A stretch of DNA of 64,000 nucleotides from positions 1,612,001 through 1,676,000 of the forward strand of contig NZ_JASGJD010000001.1 of assembly GCF_047601505.1 (NCBI RefSeq), written 5' to 3'. Shown piece after piece: positions 40,001 to 47,538 of the stretch. The DNA comes from Cloacibacterium sp047601505. Its GTDB lineage: Bacteria > Bacteroidota > Bacteroidia > Flavobacteriales > Weeksellaceae. Numbering within the stretch: position 1 is the first letter of the stretch; each line of letters starts with the position of its first letter. The notes below the pieces were generated by a model. The model was not told the origin of the DNA and made no database searches. It saw only the letters and a list, made by a program, of their open reading frames with translations. The translations under genes and the position numbers were made by a program.

Positions 40001-43000
40001 AGATGAAAGCATTAATCAAGTGAATGTTCAGTTTCAGTTGGTGGCGTATAATGATGTACAAACAATTTCCAAAAATGTAACGATTTTATCAGACAAAAAA
40101 CCTTTGAAAATAGAATTGGTAACGTTTAGAGATAAACTTCAACCGAATTCTAAAGAAAAATGGACGATTAAGTTATCTGGCGGTTCGACTTCGCTCACCA
40201 ACCAAATAAATGCCGAAGTTCTTGCGAATATGTATGATAAATCTTTAGACCAATTTGAGGCAAATTCTTATTCTTGGCAAAAGATTTACAACAGACCTTT
40301 TTATGTTTCTCAATATTTTGTGAATGATGGTTTACAACAAATCAATTACAATAAAAGATTGAAATATTATGGATACAAAGGTGTAGAAATCCCTGAATTT
40401 AATTGGTTTGATGGTGGGATTTATGGCAAAAATATAGACGAAGTAGTCGTTGTAGGATATGGTAAACAAAAAAAATCTTATGAAGTTGCATCAGCTACAA
40501 TGAAGTCGATGGATAGAGGTAAAATTGAAATTGTTCAAAACGTTGTTCCGGAACCTGTAAAAGCTCCAAAAATTGAAACACCACCACCACCAAATATTGA
40601 TTTAAAAGAAGTTCAAGATGGACCTTTTGAAAGCGATAATTTAGACAAAATCCCAGTTCGCCAAAACCTTAACGAAACCGCATTTTTCTATCCAAATTTA
40701 ATGACAGACAAAGACGGAAATGTATCGTTTGAATTTACTTCTCCGGAAGCATTAACACAATGGAAAATGATGTTTTTGGCGCATACCAAAGATGCACAAT
40801 CTGCAACTTTAGAAAAAACGGTAGTTACTCAAAAAGAATTTTCGGTAACGCCTAATTATCCAAGATTTTTGAGAGAAGGTGATGAAATGATTTTCAAATC
40901 TAAATTGAGCAATTTAACAAATCAACAACTCAACGGTTTTGCGCAATTGCAAATTTTAGACGCTTTTACCAACGAAGATATTACCAAAAAATTTGGAATT
41001 AACCAGTTGAGTGCAGCTTCTGGTTACAATGTGGAACAAGCGTTTACACTCAATGCCAATGGAAGCACAACAGTTCAATGGAATATAAAAGTTCCGAACG
41101 GAGTTTCTTCAATTATCATTAAAAACGTAGCCACTTCACAGTCATTAAGTTATCAGAATCAAAAATTTTCTGATGGCGAACAAAAAGCAATAGCGGTTCT
41201 TCCAAATAGAATGTTAGTAACAGATGCTGTTCCTGTTTTTGTGAAAGAAGGTCAAACCAAAACTTTTGTTTTAGAAAATCTAAAAAATAATACTTCTAAA
41301 ACGGCAACCAATGTTTCAAACACTTTAGAATTGACGACCAATCCGATTTGGGAAGTGATTTTTGCGTTGCCCAGTCTTAAAAATGATAACAATCTTTCTG
41401 CGGATGTGGTTTTCAATAAATGGTTTGCCGATGTTTTGGCGTCTGAAATTTTCAAAGCCAATCCGAAAATGAAAGCTGTTTTTGATGAATATCAATCTAA
41501 AGGTTTATTGAATTCAAATCTCGAAAAAAATCAAGAACTGAAACAATTATTGTTGGAAGAAACACCTTGGGTTTTAAATTCTAAAAACGAAACCGAACAA
41601 ATGCAGAAACTTTCACGTTTATTTGATGCGAATACCATGCGTAATTCTGTCAACGACGATTGGAGCGAACTGAAAAAACTGCAAAATCCTGATGGCGGTT
41701 TCTCTTGGTATGCTGGTTATCCAAGTTCTTATTTTACTTCGCTGTATATTTTGAAAAATTTAGGCAGAATTAATGAATGGTTGAAAGGAAATTTGGCAGA
41801 TTATCAATCTACCGAACAAAAAGAAATGGTTTCTCAATTGGTGAAATTTGTGGATAATGAAGTAAGCAGATATTTCGATATAAATGCGGTTGCAGAGCGT
41901 AGTCGAAGCAATGTTTGGAATAATTATGTGTTAGATTATTTGGATACTCGTCATTATTGGGAAAAAGAATTTCCATTGAAAGGTGATGGCAAAAAGATGA
42001 AAGATTTAGTAATTTCAAAAGCGAAAACTGCAAAAATTACCGATTTTACGTTCTTCGGTTTACACAGAGCTGCGTTACTTTTTGATGCGTATAATTTGAA
42101 AGACGTTTCTAAAAAATTAATGATTTATCTTAAAGAAACTTCCGTACAAAGCGAAACGCAAGGTGTGTATTGGAAACAAAATCTTAACGATTGGGGTTGG
42201 TATTCTTCTAAAACGGTGAATCAGGCTGGTGCTTTGGAAGCCTTTAATAAATTGACCTCTGATGTAAATTTTGTGGAAGAAATGAAAATTTGGCTCATCA
42301 CTCAAAAAGAAGTTTCTAATTGGGACACTTCTAGAAGTACTGCCGAAGTGATTTACACGATTCTGAATTCTGGTAAATCTTGGACGTCCGCTGAATCTGA
42401 TAAAGCCACCATAATTTGGGGCGGAAAAGAACTCGTAAATCCTGATACAAAAGCGACTGGTTATGTGAAATCTGTGGTGAATTCAGAAAAAATAGATAAA
42501 GATTTAGCAAGCGTAACCATTACAAAACCTGGTGCAGGAATTGTACAAGGTGGTTTATTTTGGCAATATTATGAAGATTTGGACAAAATTAAATCTTCTG
42601 AAACTTATATTTCCATCACCAAAGAATTGTACAAGAAAGTAAAAACAGTAAATGGCGAAGAATTGCAGAAAATTACAGAAAATTCACCTTTAAAAATTGG
42701 AGATAAAGTAACGGTAAGAATGATTTTAAACACCGATAGAAATATGGAATTCATTCATTTAAAAGATATGAGAGCTGCAGGTTTTGAACCAGTTGATGTT
42801 CTTTCTGGCTATCAGTGGAAGAATAATTTAGGATATTACCAAGTAACCAAAGATGCTTCCACCAATTTCTATATTGAATATATGCCGAAAGGAAAATACG
42901 TTTTCGAATACGATTATATTTGCAATGCTGCAGGAACTTTCAGCAACGGAATTACCACTTTGCAGAATTATTACGCTCCTCAAATGAATGCACACACACA

Positions 43001-43028
43001 AGGAACGAAAGTTTCAATAACTGAATAA
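36999..43028 (+). CDS. Alpha-2-macroglobulin family protein with a SusC-like motif
   Basis: A 2009-residue exported protein (signal peptide MKNLTKILFIFTLICFFLPM, cut after KAQ). Residues about 30-330 form a helical N-terminal part, 330-1130 macroglobulin MG domains (RAIYRPGQTVYYKVIATNL near 555, the MG2-type entry), then an odd segment DEVVVVGYGKQKKS at 1147-1160 followed by a proline-rich linker (PEPVKAPKIETPPPP). The A2M core begins at VRQNLNETAFFYPNLMTDKD near 1223, and a helical thioester-domain-like region spans about 1440-1800 (QNPDGGFSWYAGYPSSYFTS near 1563). No CxEQ thioester is present, so covalent trapping is not expected. Bacterial homologues guard the periplasm against proteases. 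The gene carries four internal repeats listed separately. Confidence 0.88.
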   Translation: MKNLTKILFIFTLICFFLPMKAQTYYDTQWKKIAENYSKGTYKSNLPLILEIQNRAIKEDNAIQLIKSLKAEFSIANLTNDDTKNDVASQFFKKLQSFDQKLKGENKLVYQVLLGDFFKDYYEQNDWEINQRTNINTSSTSTGQDFSQIETWSKLDFKNFFNQHFSQLEKQNAALQNIKTSKYAEIFNQTENINYFPTFYDYNALQFIQFLSNENYFTKNELKENQAKVLSVFDDVISKNSGNSKLYFQHQKITDECSFTHCKDKQSQLIALYNSSTEGNYKVIIAQEIIQNLQAQQKFVEALSWIEKVKKSYPKSPFLENIKNQENQILQPTLMVQFEQNTVSNKPIHLVASHKNASEFSLNIYEVKSDYQGFMKYISNSWQKENFVNLKKTLVRKESYNLPATKDYKMHKTSVELKPLPSGIYVGEYLVEGKVQGNFYFIASQSRIIYQNKNDNQTVKNELKLVNRDNGKILPKEDLEFYEFVNGKISPKISLTTNETAVFKISESLDKEYYRSILVHQPKTNDFNIINVYGNRYYNERTNDFKKQAQIFLDRAIYRPGQTVYYKVIATNLVEQKEKVLPNETIEIKLFDVNGEEIYKQEKTTNEFGSFNGSFTLPQGKLNGQFSLRIDEFDIDSYKDFRVEEYKRPKFEVEFETLKEEYKYGQTIELKGKATMFSRVPLGNSTVKYEIKKQNIRWKYFWWYPRGNDNENSILGEVKTNEKGEFTIKLDLKKDETLEGIQVDNYSINASVTDINGETQSAETNLKVASVSHYIEISDTSTSDNTRMLSGVEVSDYFTDQNVKFKVETKNYNDQVFKKSYTAKLSKLEEPKRIFRNSFENEIQDLPVLSKENFVQKFPNDFFDKSEKEQKVEKVVFEKIQEPRTENQESSLESSILNLGSLLAGKYKLELFNIEGKDTIKTEKFFEIFDKTKLSENQKPFLKVLAEKTEYNRTEKAKFFVYSAISDALVNIYVQNGDGKTQFEQMPIKNGILVYETSLPKDESINQVNVQFQLVAYNDVQTISKNVTILSDKKPLKIELVTFRDKLQPNSKEKWTIKLSGGSTSLTNQINAEVLANMYDKSLDQFEANSYSWQKIYNRPFYVSQYFVNDGLQQINYNKRLKYYGYKGVEIPEFNWFDGGIYGKNIDEVVVVGYGKQKKSYEVASATMKSMDRGKIEIVQNVVPEPVKAPKIETPPPPNIDLKEVQDGPFESDNLDKIPVRQNLNETAFFYPNLMTDKDGNVSFEFTSPEALTQWKMMFLAHTKDAQSATLEKTVVTQKEFSVTPNYPRFLREGDEMIFKSKLSNLTNQQLNGFAQLQILDAFTNEDITKKFGINQLSAASGYNVEQAFTLNANGSTTVQWNIKVPNGVSSIIIKNVATSQSLSYQNQKFSDGEQKAIAVLPNRMLVTDAVPVFVKEGQTKTFVLENLKNNTSKTATNVSNTLELTTNPIWEVIFALPSLKNDNNLSADVVFNKWFADVLASEIFKANPKMKAVFDEYQSKGLLNSNLEKNQELKQLLLEETPWVLNSKNETEQMQKLSRLFDANTMRNSVNDDWSELKKLQNPDGGFSWYAGYPSSYFTSLYILKNLGRINEWLKGNLADYQSTEQKEMVSQLVKFVDNEVSRYFDINAVAERSRSNVWNNYVLDYLDTRHYWEKEFPLKGDGKKMKDLVISKAKTAKITDFTFFGLHRAALLFDAYNLKDVSKKLMIYLKETSVQSETQGVYWKQNLNDWGWYSSKTVNQAGALEAFNKLTSDVNFVEEMKIWLITQKEVSNWDTSRSTAEVIYTILNSGKSWTSAESDKATIIWGGKELVNPDTKATGYVKSVVNSEKIDKDLASVTITKPGAGIVQGGLFWQYYEDLDKIKSSETYISITKELYKKVKTVNGEELQKITENSPLKIGDKVTVRMILNTDRNMEFIHLKDMRAAGFEPVDVLSGYQWKNNLGYYQVTKDASTNFYIEYMPKGKYVFEYDYICNAAGTFSNGITTLQNYYAPQMNAHTQGTKVSITE
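39336..39379. repeat. 44-nt palindromic repeat inside the alpha-2-macroglobulin gene
   Basis: ACTTCGACT (39336-39344) pairs with AGTCGAAGT (39371-39379) around 26 nt. It contains the 13-bp core GAGCGGAGTCGAA (39365-39377). It is read in frame as SDTSTSDNTRMLSGVEVSD without a stop. Confidence 0.8.
39639..39701. repeat. In-frame heptanucleotide array, 9 x 7 = 63 bp
   Basis: Nine heptamers in a row: CAAGAAC, CAAGAAC, CGAGAAC, CAAGAAT, CGAGTCT, TGAATCT, AGCATCT, TGAATCT, TGGCTCT. Total length is 63 bp, exactly 21 codons, encoding QEPRTENQESSLESSILNLG and one more residue. Heptamers keep a reading frame only in multiples of three, so nine copies fits coding selection. Confidence 0.85.
40182..40203. 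repeat. GAGCGNAGTCGAA repeat fragment, minus orientation
   Basis: The minus strand contains GAGCGAAGTCGAA (40184-40196) inside GGTTGGTGAGCGAAGTCGAA plus CC. It is read on the plus strand as GGSTSLTN within the alpha-2-macroglobulin. Confidence 0.55.
41888..41913. repeat. GAGCGNAGTCGAA repeat fragment, plus orientation
   Basis: GAGCGTAGTCGAA (41895-41907) lies inside a 26-nt imperfect palindrome starting GGTTGCAGAGCG and ending GAAGCAATG. It is translated as AVAERSRSN. The AERSRS peptide is not typical of macroglobulin domains and reflects the repeat. Confidence 0.65.
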
Positions 43029-43051
43029 TTTGTAATTCTAAAAATATCAAT

Positions 43052-43081
43052 AGAGTCGGGCTTTTTGCTCGACTTTTTTTT
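43052..43081 (+). terminator. Terminator after the alpha-2-macroglobulin gene
   Basis: AGTCGGGC pairs with GCTCGACT (8 bp, one G-U) around a TTTTT loop and is followed by a T run, 24 bp after the stop codon. Confidence 0.9.
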
Positions 43082-43101
43082 GAATAAAAATTAACTTTTT
43101 G

Positions 43102-43143
43102 ACAAATGTCAAAGGAATTGATGTTGAATTGTTGGACATTTGT
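43102..43143. promoter_or_regulatory. Inverted repeat upstream of the ABC-2 export operon, candidate operator
   Basis: ACAAATGTC (43102-43110) and its exact complement GACATTTGT (43135-43143) are separated by 24 nt and end 23 nt before the start at 43167. The right arm contains GACATTTG, one base off the TAnnTTTG element, so it may overlap the promoter. A dimeric regulator (TetR, AraC or Crp type) could bind; the Crp/Fnr-type gene downstream is one candidate. Confidence 0.45.
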
Positions 43144-43166
43144 ATCAACAAAACAGAACATCAAAA

Positions 43167-44573
43167 ATGAAAACATTAAAAAAAATTGCAATCTCCGCAA
43201 TTGTTGGTTTTCCTTTGGTTTTTCACGCACAATCTGCTCCTACGCTTAAGGAATTGATAGATGCAGCAATGACCAAAGATGCTACAATTGAACAACAAAA
43301 TTTGGAGTCCAAATCCAATTTGTTAGACCAGCAAAAGTTGAAAGACATCTTTCTCCCAACTGTTGAAATTTCGGGAAAAGGTGGTTATCTTAATGCAACA
43401 GCAAGATTTATTTCTCCAGAAATTGCAATTCCAGCAATTCAACCCATTTTTCCGGGAGCTGTATTTCCCGAAGGAACTTTCAATAATAATTTTACTTTGT
43501 CTAGCTTCGAAGCTGCTGGTAAAGCAGAAGCTAAAATGTTGATTTATTCTGGTGGAAAAGTAAAATATTTAAAACAAGCTTTACAAGAAAAAGACAATGC
43601 TAACCAAGCTTTACAAGCGAAAAATCAAGACGATGTAGTAACACAGATTTCTAAAGCTTACGACCAGTTTGCTCTCGTTATAGAATCTAAAAAAGTGTTA
43701 GACGAAAGCAAAAAACGTCTCGATGCCAACAAAAAAACTGCCGAAAAAGCGCTTGGTTATGGATTAATTACACCTTACGATTACAAAAAAATAGAATTAG
43801 CACAGGCAACTTTAGATTCTAAAATGGTAGAATATGAAGGCAAAAAAGAACTTCTAATTACACAACTCAATATTTTAACAGGAATTGATAAAAACAGAAT
43901 TGCGCTTATCGACCCAAAATTAGAAAAAATAGAGTATCTGGTTACCGATAAAAATATAGAAAATAGAGCAGAACTGAAAGCTTTAGATTATGGTTTAAAA
44001 GCAATTGATGCTAAAATTAAAGCCGAAAAAACATGGTGGATTCCCAAAGTGCAAGCTTCTACTTCGCTTTCTTACATGGGTTTTTATAACTCTCATCTTT
44101 CTTCTTCTAAAGAATTAATGCCCGGAACTGGTACTAAATTAGATTACGACCTTACCAATTTGAATCTTTTCCCAATTTTTCAGGCGGGAGTTGGTTTTAA
44201 ATGGGACGTTTTTGATGGAAATGAAGGAAAACATCAAATAGAAAAAGCAAAAATTGATAGAGAAATTCTTGAAAGTAAAAAATCTGATGCCGAAAGAAAA
44301 TTACAGTTGAATCTTTCTAACAATCAAACCAATTATGATATTGCCGATTCTCAAATCATGATGAAAGCAAAAGCAAGACAAATTGCCAGAAATGCTTTAA
44401 CTCAAGCTGAAAAAGAATTTAGATATGGTTTGATAAAATCTACACAACTCATAGAAGCCGAAAATGACTTAGAAAATGCAGAATTAGAATATCAAACTGC
44501 TGTTTTTAATCAAAGAAGAGCTGCCGTAGAATTGATGAAATCTACTCAAAATTTATCCATCGAAAAACTTTAA
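43167..44573 (+). CDS. TolC family outer-membrane channel protein
   Basis: The outer-membrane channel of the export operon. From ATG 43167 the product is 468 residues with a signal peptide (MKTLKKIAISAIVGFPLVFH, cut at AQS). An upstream ATG at 43140 is discounted because it lies in the inverted repeat and adds MYQQNRTSK. Two OEP halves are visible with long helices: DDVVTQISKAYDQFALVIES near 155-175 and KSTQLIEAENDLENAELEYQ near 430-450. Three genes with short gaps (27 and 21 bp) form the operon. It differs in sequence from the other two TolC-type proteins here. Confidence 0.88.
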   Translation: MKTLKKIAISAIVGFPLVFHAQSAPTLKELIDAAMTKDATIEQQNLESKSNLLDQQKLKDIFLPTVEISGKGGYLNATARFISPEIAIPAIQPIFPGAVFPEGTFNNNFTLSSFEAAGKAEAKMLIYSGGKVKYLKQALQEKDNANQALQAKNQDDVVTQISKAYDQFALVIESKKVLDESKKRLDANKKTAEKALGYGLITPYDYKKIELAQATLDSKMVEYEGKKELLITQLNILTGIDKNRIALIDPKLEKIEYLVTDKNIENRAELKALDYGLKAIDAKIKAEKTWWIPKVQASTSLSYMGFYNSHLSSSKELMPGTGTKLDYDLTNLNLFPIFQAGVGFKWDVFDGNEGKHQIEKAKIDREILESKKSDAERKLQLNLSNNQTNYDIADSQIMMKAKARQIARNALTQAEKEFRYGLIKSTQLIEAENDLENAELEYQTAVFNQRRAAVELMKSTQNLSIEKL

Positions 44574-44600
44574 TTCTAACAAACAAAACATTGAAATAAA

Positions 44601-45560
44601 ATGAAAACTTATATCGTAAAATCTTTATTTATTGCAAGTGCACTTTCTTTAGTTGCTTGTAAAAGTGATAACCCAGACCAATTAACCGAAGGAAAAACCA
44701 AGAAAGAAATTGTTTCTTTCGCCCCGAAAGTTACAGGTAGAATTTTGAAAATTTTTGTTCAAGAAGGTCAAACCGTAAAAGCTGGTGACACACTTGCCAT
44801 GTTAGATGTACCAGAAGTTTCTGCAAAAATTGCTCAGGCAAAAGGCGCAACTGCTGCTGCAACTGCTCAGGCTCAAATGGCAAAAAATGGCGCTACTGCA
44901 GACCAACTTCGTCAGTTGAAAGCGAAACAAAAAGGTCTTGCAGAACAATTTGAATTTGCTCAAAAATCTTATAAAAGAGCAAGTAATATGTTTAAAGATA
45001 GCTTGATGTCTCCACAAAATTATGATGAAATTTTTGCAAAATATCAAGGTGCAAAAGCTCAATTAGACGCTGTGAATGCAGAATTGCACGATGTGGAAAT
45101 TGGGACAAGAATTGAGAAAATAGAAATGGCTTTAGGACAAGAAGACCAAGCGAGAGGAGCTTTACAAGAAGCAAATGTTGCCTATTCTGAAAGATATATT
45201 ATTGCAACCAACGATATGGAAATTGAAACCATTTCTCTAAATGTGGGCGAATTGGCTACTGCTGGTTATGCACTTTTCAACGGATATATCCCGAATACAA
45301 CTTATTTTAGATTTACCATTCCGGAAAGTAAAATTTCTAAATACCAAAAAGGAATGACGGTAAATATGAAATCAACTTATGGAAATCAGGAGTTTTCTGG
45401 TAAAATAATTTCGATTAAACAACTGACAAAATATGCAGATATTACCACAGCTTTTCCAGATTATCAACCAGAAGATGCGGTTTATGAAATAAAAGTAATC
45501 CCCACAGATAGAGCTAAAGTGAATGGTTTATTGGTGAATTCTAGCGTTACTTTGAAATAA
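44601..45560 (+). CDS. HlyD family adaptor lipoprotein
   Basis: A 319-residue periplasmic adaptor. The signal MKTYIVKSLFIASALSLVAC gives a lipobox with cysteine 20, so it is anchored by lipid. Lipoyl-type half APKVTGRILKIFVQEGQTVK near 44-63 is followed by a helical hairpin rich in Ala/Gln (about 75-190, AATAQAQMAKNGATADQLRQ), then the second lipoyl half and a beta domain (FRFTIPESKISKYQKGMTVN near 235-255). It would join the channel encoded upstream to the ABC-2 permease encoded downstream. Confidence 0.88.
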   Translation: MKTYIVKSLFIASALSLVACKSDNPDQLTEGKTKKEIVSFAPKVTGRILKIFVQEGQTVKAGDTLAMLDVPEVSAKIAQAKGATAAATAQAQMAKNGATADQLRQLKAKQKGLAEQFEFAQKSYKRASNMFKDSLMSPQNYDEIFAKYQGAKAQLDAVNAELHDVEIGTRIEKIEMALGQEDQARGALQEANVAYSERYIIATNDMEIETISLNVGELATAGYALFNGYIPNTTYFRFTIPESKISKYQKGMTVNMKSTYGNQEFSGKIISIKQLTKYADITTAFPDYQPEDAVYEIKVIPTDRAKVNGLLVNSSVTLK

Positions 45561-45581
45561 TCTTGACTAAAATTTAATAAA

Positions 45582-46784
45582 ATGAAACAGTTAAGATACC
45601 TTTTGAAACGAGAGTTTAAGTTGTTTTTTACCAATAAAACAATGCTTTCTGTATTTTTTATAGCACCGATATTTTATGCTCTTTTGATGGGATTTACCTA
45701 CAAAAGTGGAAAGGTTACAGATATTCCTGTAATTGTGGTAAATCATGATAAAACGCCACTTTCTAACCAAGTGGTTGATATGTTAGAAGACAACAAAGCC
45801 ATAAAAGTGCTTAATTATGTTGAGGAACCTGCAGTTGTAAAAGATGAGGTGATAAAAACTGAAGCTGGAGCAGTTGTGATAATTCCTGAGAGATTTGAGG
45901 CGAATATGTTGCAAAAAAAATATCCTGAAATTAATGTTTACGTTAATACTTCTAATGTTTTAACAGCCAATTTTGCCTCAAAAGCAATTCAGTTGACTTT
46001 AGGAACTTTTTCCGCAGGCGCAGAAATGAAGGCTTTACAAAAAAAAGGAATGAATTCTGAACAAGCAAAAACCAATATAGAGCCTTTTAAAGCAAATTAT
46101 ATTACACTTTTTAACACAACCAGTAATTATTTAATTTTTATGTGGCCGGCTTTGATGGCGGTGGTTTTGCAACAAGTGATTTTGTTGGCAATGGCGGTTA
46201 CTTTTTCCGAAGAGTTTAAAAGAGATTCTTTTGTGAAAGATTTTGCAGGAAAACACAAATATGCCATTTTGGTAATGGCAATCAAATGTTTACCAGTTTG
46301 GATTTTCTCCAATTTTAATATCTTATTTTTCTATTTGTGCAGCATTTATTTTAAAATTCCTGCTCCAGAAAATGTGATGAATTTCTTCTTAATTACAGCC
46401 ATTTTTGTGGTTGCAGCTACTAATTTGGGCGTTTTGGTAAGTATTTTGGTTCCAGATGCTTTAAAAGCTACTCAAATATTGATGGTAATTGCTTCTCCGG
46501 CATTTATTATCAGTGGTTTTACGTGGCCTACTTATGCAATGCCAGAGTTTATTTCAAATTTTACAAAAATTATCCCTTTAACACCGTATTTAGAAGCTCT
46601 TAAAATTATGGTGGTAGAAAAAGGTTCAGATTTTCTTACGTACAAATATTTTTGGTATTTATTCATTTTAGGATGGGTTTATTTTATCTTAGGATGGATT
46701 GCTTTGAAGATAAAAATCAAAATGTTATTCAAAGAGTATCATTTACAAGAAAATTATGATGACCAAGAAATTGGTGTGTCATAA
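45582..46784 (+). CDS. ABC-2 type transporter permease
   Basis: A 400-residue permease of the YbhS/YhhJ type: one N-terminal membrane helix (near 20-42), a large extracytoplasmic domain (about 45-180, VTDIPVIVVNHDKTPLSNQV), then five helices from about 185 to 375, including LMVIASPAFIISGFTWPTYA near 303-322, a hallmark of this group. Such permeases work with an ATPase to export drugs or lipids through a HlyD-TolC conduit. No ATPase or second permease gene is adjacent. The protein could use an ATPase from elsewhere, or form a homodimer. Confidence 0.88.
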   Translation: MKQLRYLLKREFKLFFTNKTMLSVFFIAPIFYALLMGFTYKSGKVTDIPVIVVNHDKTPLSNQVVDMLEDNKAIKVLNYVEEPAVVKDEVIKTEAGAVVIIPERFEANMLQKKYPEINVYVNTSNVLTANFASKAIQLTLGTFSAGAEMKALQKKGMNSEQAKTNIEPFKANYITLFNTTSNYLIFMWPALMAVVLQQVILLAMAVTFSEEFKRDSFVKDFAGKHKYAILVMAIKCLPVWIFSNFNILFFYLCSIYFKIPAPENVMNFFLITAIFVVAATNLGVLVSILVPDALKATQILMVIASPAFIISGFTWPTYAMPEFISNFTKIIPLTPYLEALKIMVVEKGSDFLTYKYFWYLFILGWVYFILGWIALKIKIKMLFKEYHLQENYDDQEIGVS

Positions 46785-46810
46785 AGTTTTCAATTTTTTG
46801 ATGTTTGTTG

Positions 46811-46849
46811 TGAGCGTTTCAAAAAGGGTTTTTGGAGCGCTCATTTTTT
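46811..46849 (+). terminator. Terminator after the ABC-2 operon
   Basis: A long stem of about 15 bp (TGAGCG...CAAAAA with TTTTTG...CGCTCA, two G-U pairs) and a GGG loop is followed by TTTTTT, directly before the promoter of the Crp/Fnr gene. Confidence 0.88.
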
Positions 46850-46850
46850 G

Positions 46851-46858
46851 TATTTTTG
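46851..46858 (+). promoter_or_regulatory. -7 promoter element for the Crp/Fnr gene
   Basis: TATTTTTG, an exact TAnnTTTG match, touches the T run of the preceding terminator and lies 15 nt before the ATG at 46874. A TTTG at 46831 is 16 nt upstream, slightly short for a -33. Confidence 0.5.
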
Positions 46859-46873
46859 TAAAAAATCAATAAT

Positions 46874-47434
46874 ATGAAAATTCTTCAAGAAGTAGAAAAA
46901 CACGTGAAAATAGATGCCGAGATAGAAAAGTTTTTTTACGAAGAATGCAATACTTATACTTTTGAAAAAGGAAAACTAATAAGTGAGCAAAACCATTACA
47001 ACAGGAATATATATTTTGTAGAAAAAGGTATGCTGAGAACTTTTTATTACGAAAACGGAAAAGACATTACCAGTAATTTTTATTCTGAAGGAAAAGTTAC
47101 GGCAAATATAGATACACTTTTTAAAAACGAACCTTCCAAAAATAATATAGAAGCGATAGAAAAATCTGTAATTACGGTTTGTAACTATAATAAATTAGAA
47201 GAATTGTGTTCCGTTTCTCTTACGGCAGCTAATTTTAGCAGATATATTTTGGGAAATCTAATGCTCCAAATGTCTAGCAGGATTATATCGTTGCAACACA
47301 TGTCTGCTAAAGAAAAATACATTCATTTATTGGAAGAAAATCCTAATATTATTCTTCGAGCTCCGTTAGGAATGATAGCTTCTTATCTCGGTATTTCTCA
47401 GGAAACATTGAGTAGAATTAGAAGTGAATTGTAA
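46874..47434 (+). CDS. Crp/Fnr family transcriptional regulator
   Basis: The 186-residue protein has a cyclic-nucleotide-binding-type beta roll (NIYFVEKGMLRTFYYENGKD near 48-67, SNFYSEGKVTANIDTLFKNE) and a C-terminal winged helix-turn-helix (APLGMIASYLGISQETLSRI near 163-182) with the recognition segment GISQETLSRIR. No FeS cysteine cluster is seen, so it is not a classical Fnr. It lies after the ABC-2 operon on the same strand but has its own promoter, so it may act on that operon or on the DUF1569 group downstream; the target is not shown by sequence. Confidence 0.9.
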   Translation: MKILQEVEKHVKIDAEIEKFFYEECNTYTFEKGKLISEQNHYNRNIYFVEKGMLRTFYYENGKDITSNFYSEGKVTANIDTLFKNEPSKNNIEAIEKSVITVCNYNKLEELCSVSLTAANFSRYILGNLMLQMSSRIISLQHMSAKEKYIHLLEENPNIILRAPLGMIASYLGISQETLSRIRSEL

Positions 47435-47463
47435 GCCTTGGTTTTCATCAAGGTTATTTTTTT
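47432..47463 (+). terminator. Terminator after the Crp/Fnr gene
   Basis: A stem (AGCCTTG / CAAGGTT, one G-U) with an 8-nt loop is followed by an A then a T run. It overlaps the stop codon of the regulator. Confidence 0.65.
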
Positions 47464-47538
47464 AACGAAGTTTTAAGAAAGAATTCGATAAAGTATTGAA
47501 AAATAAATTTAAATTTATAATCTGTTAAAAACAAAGAA

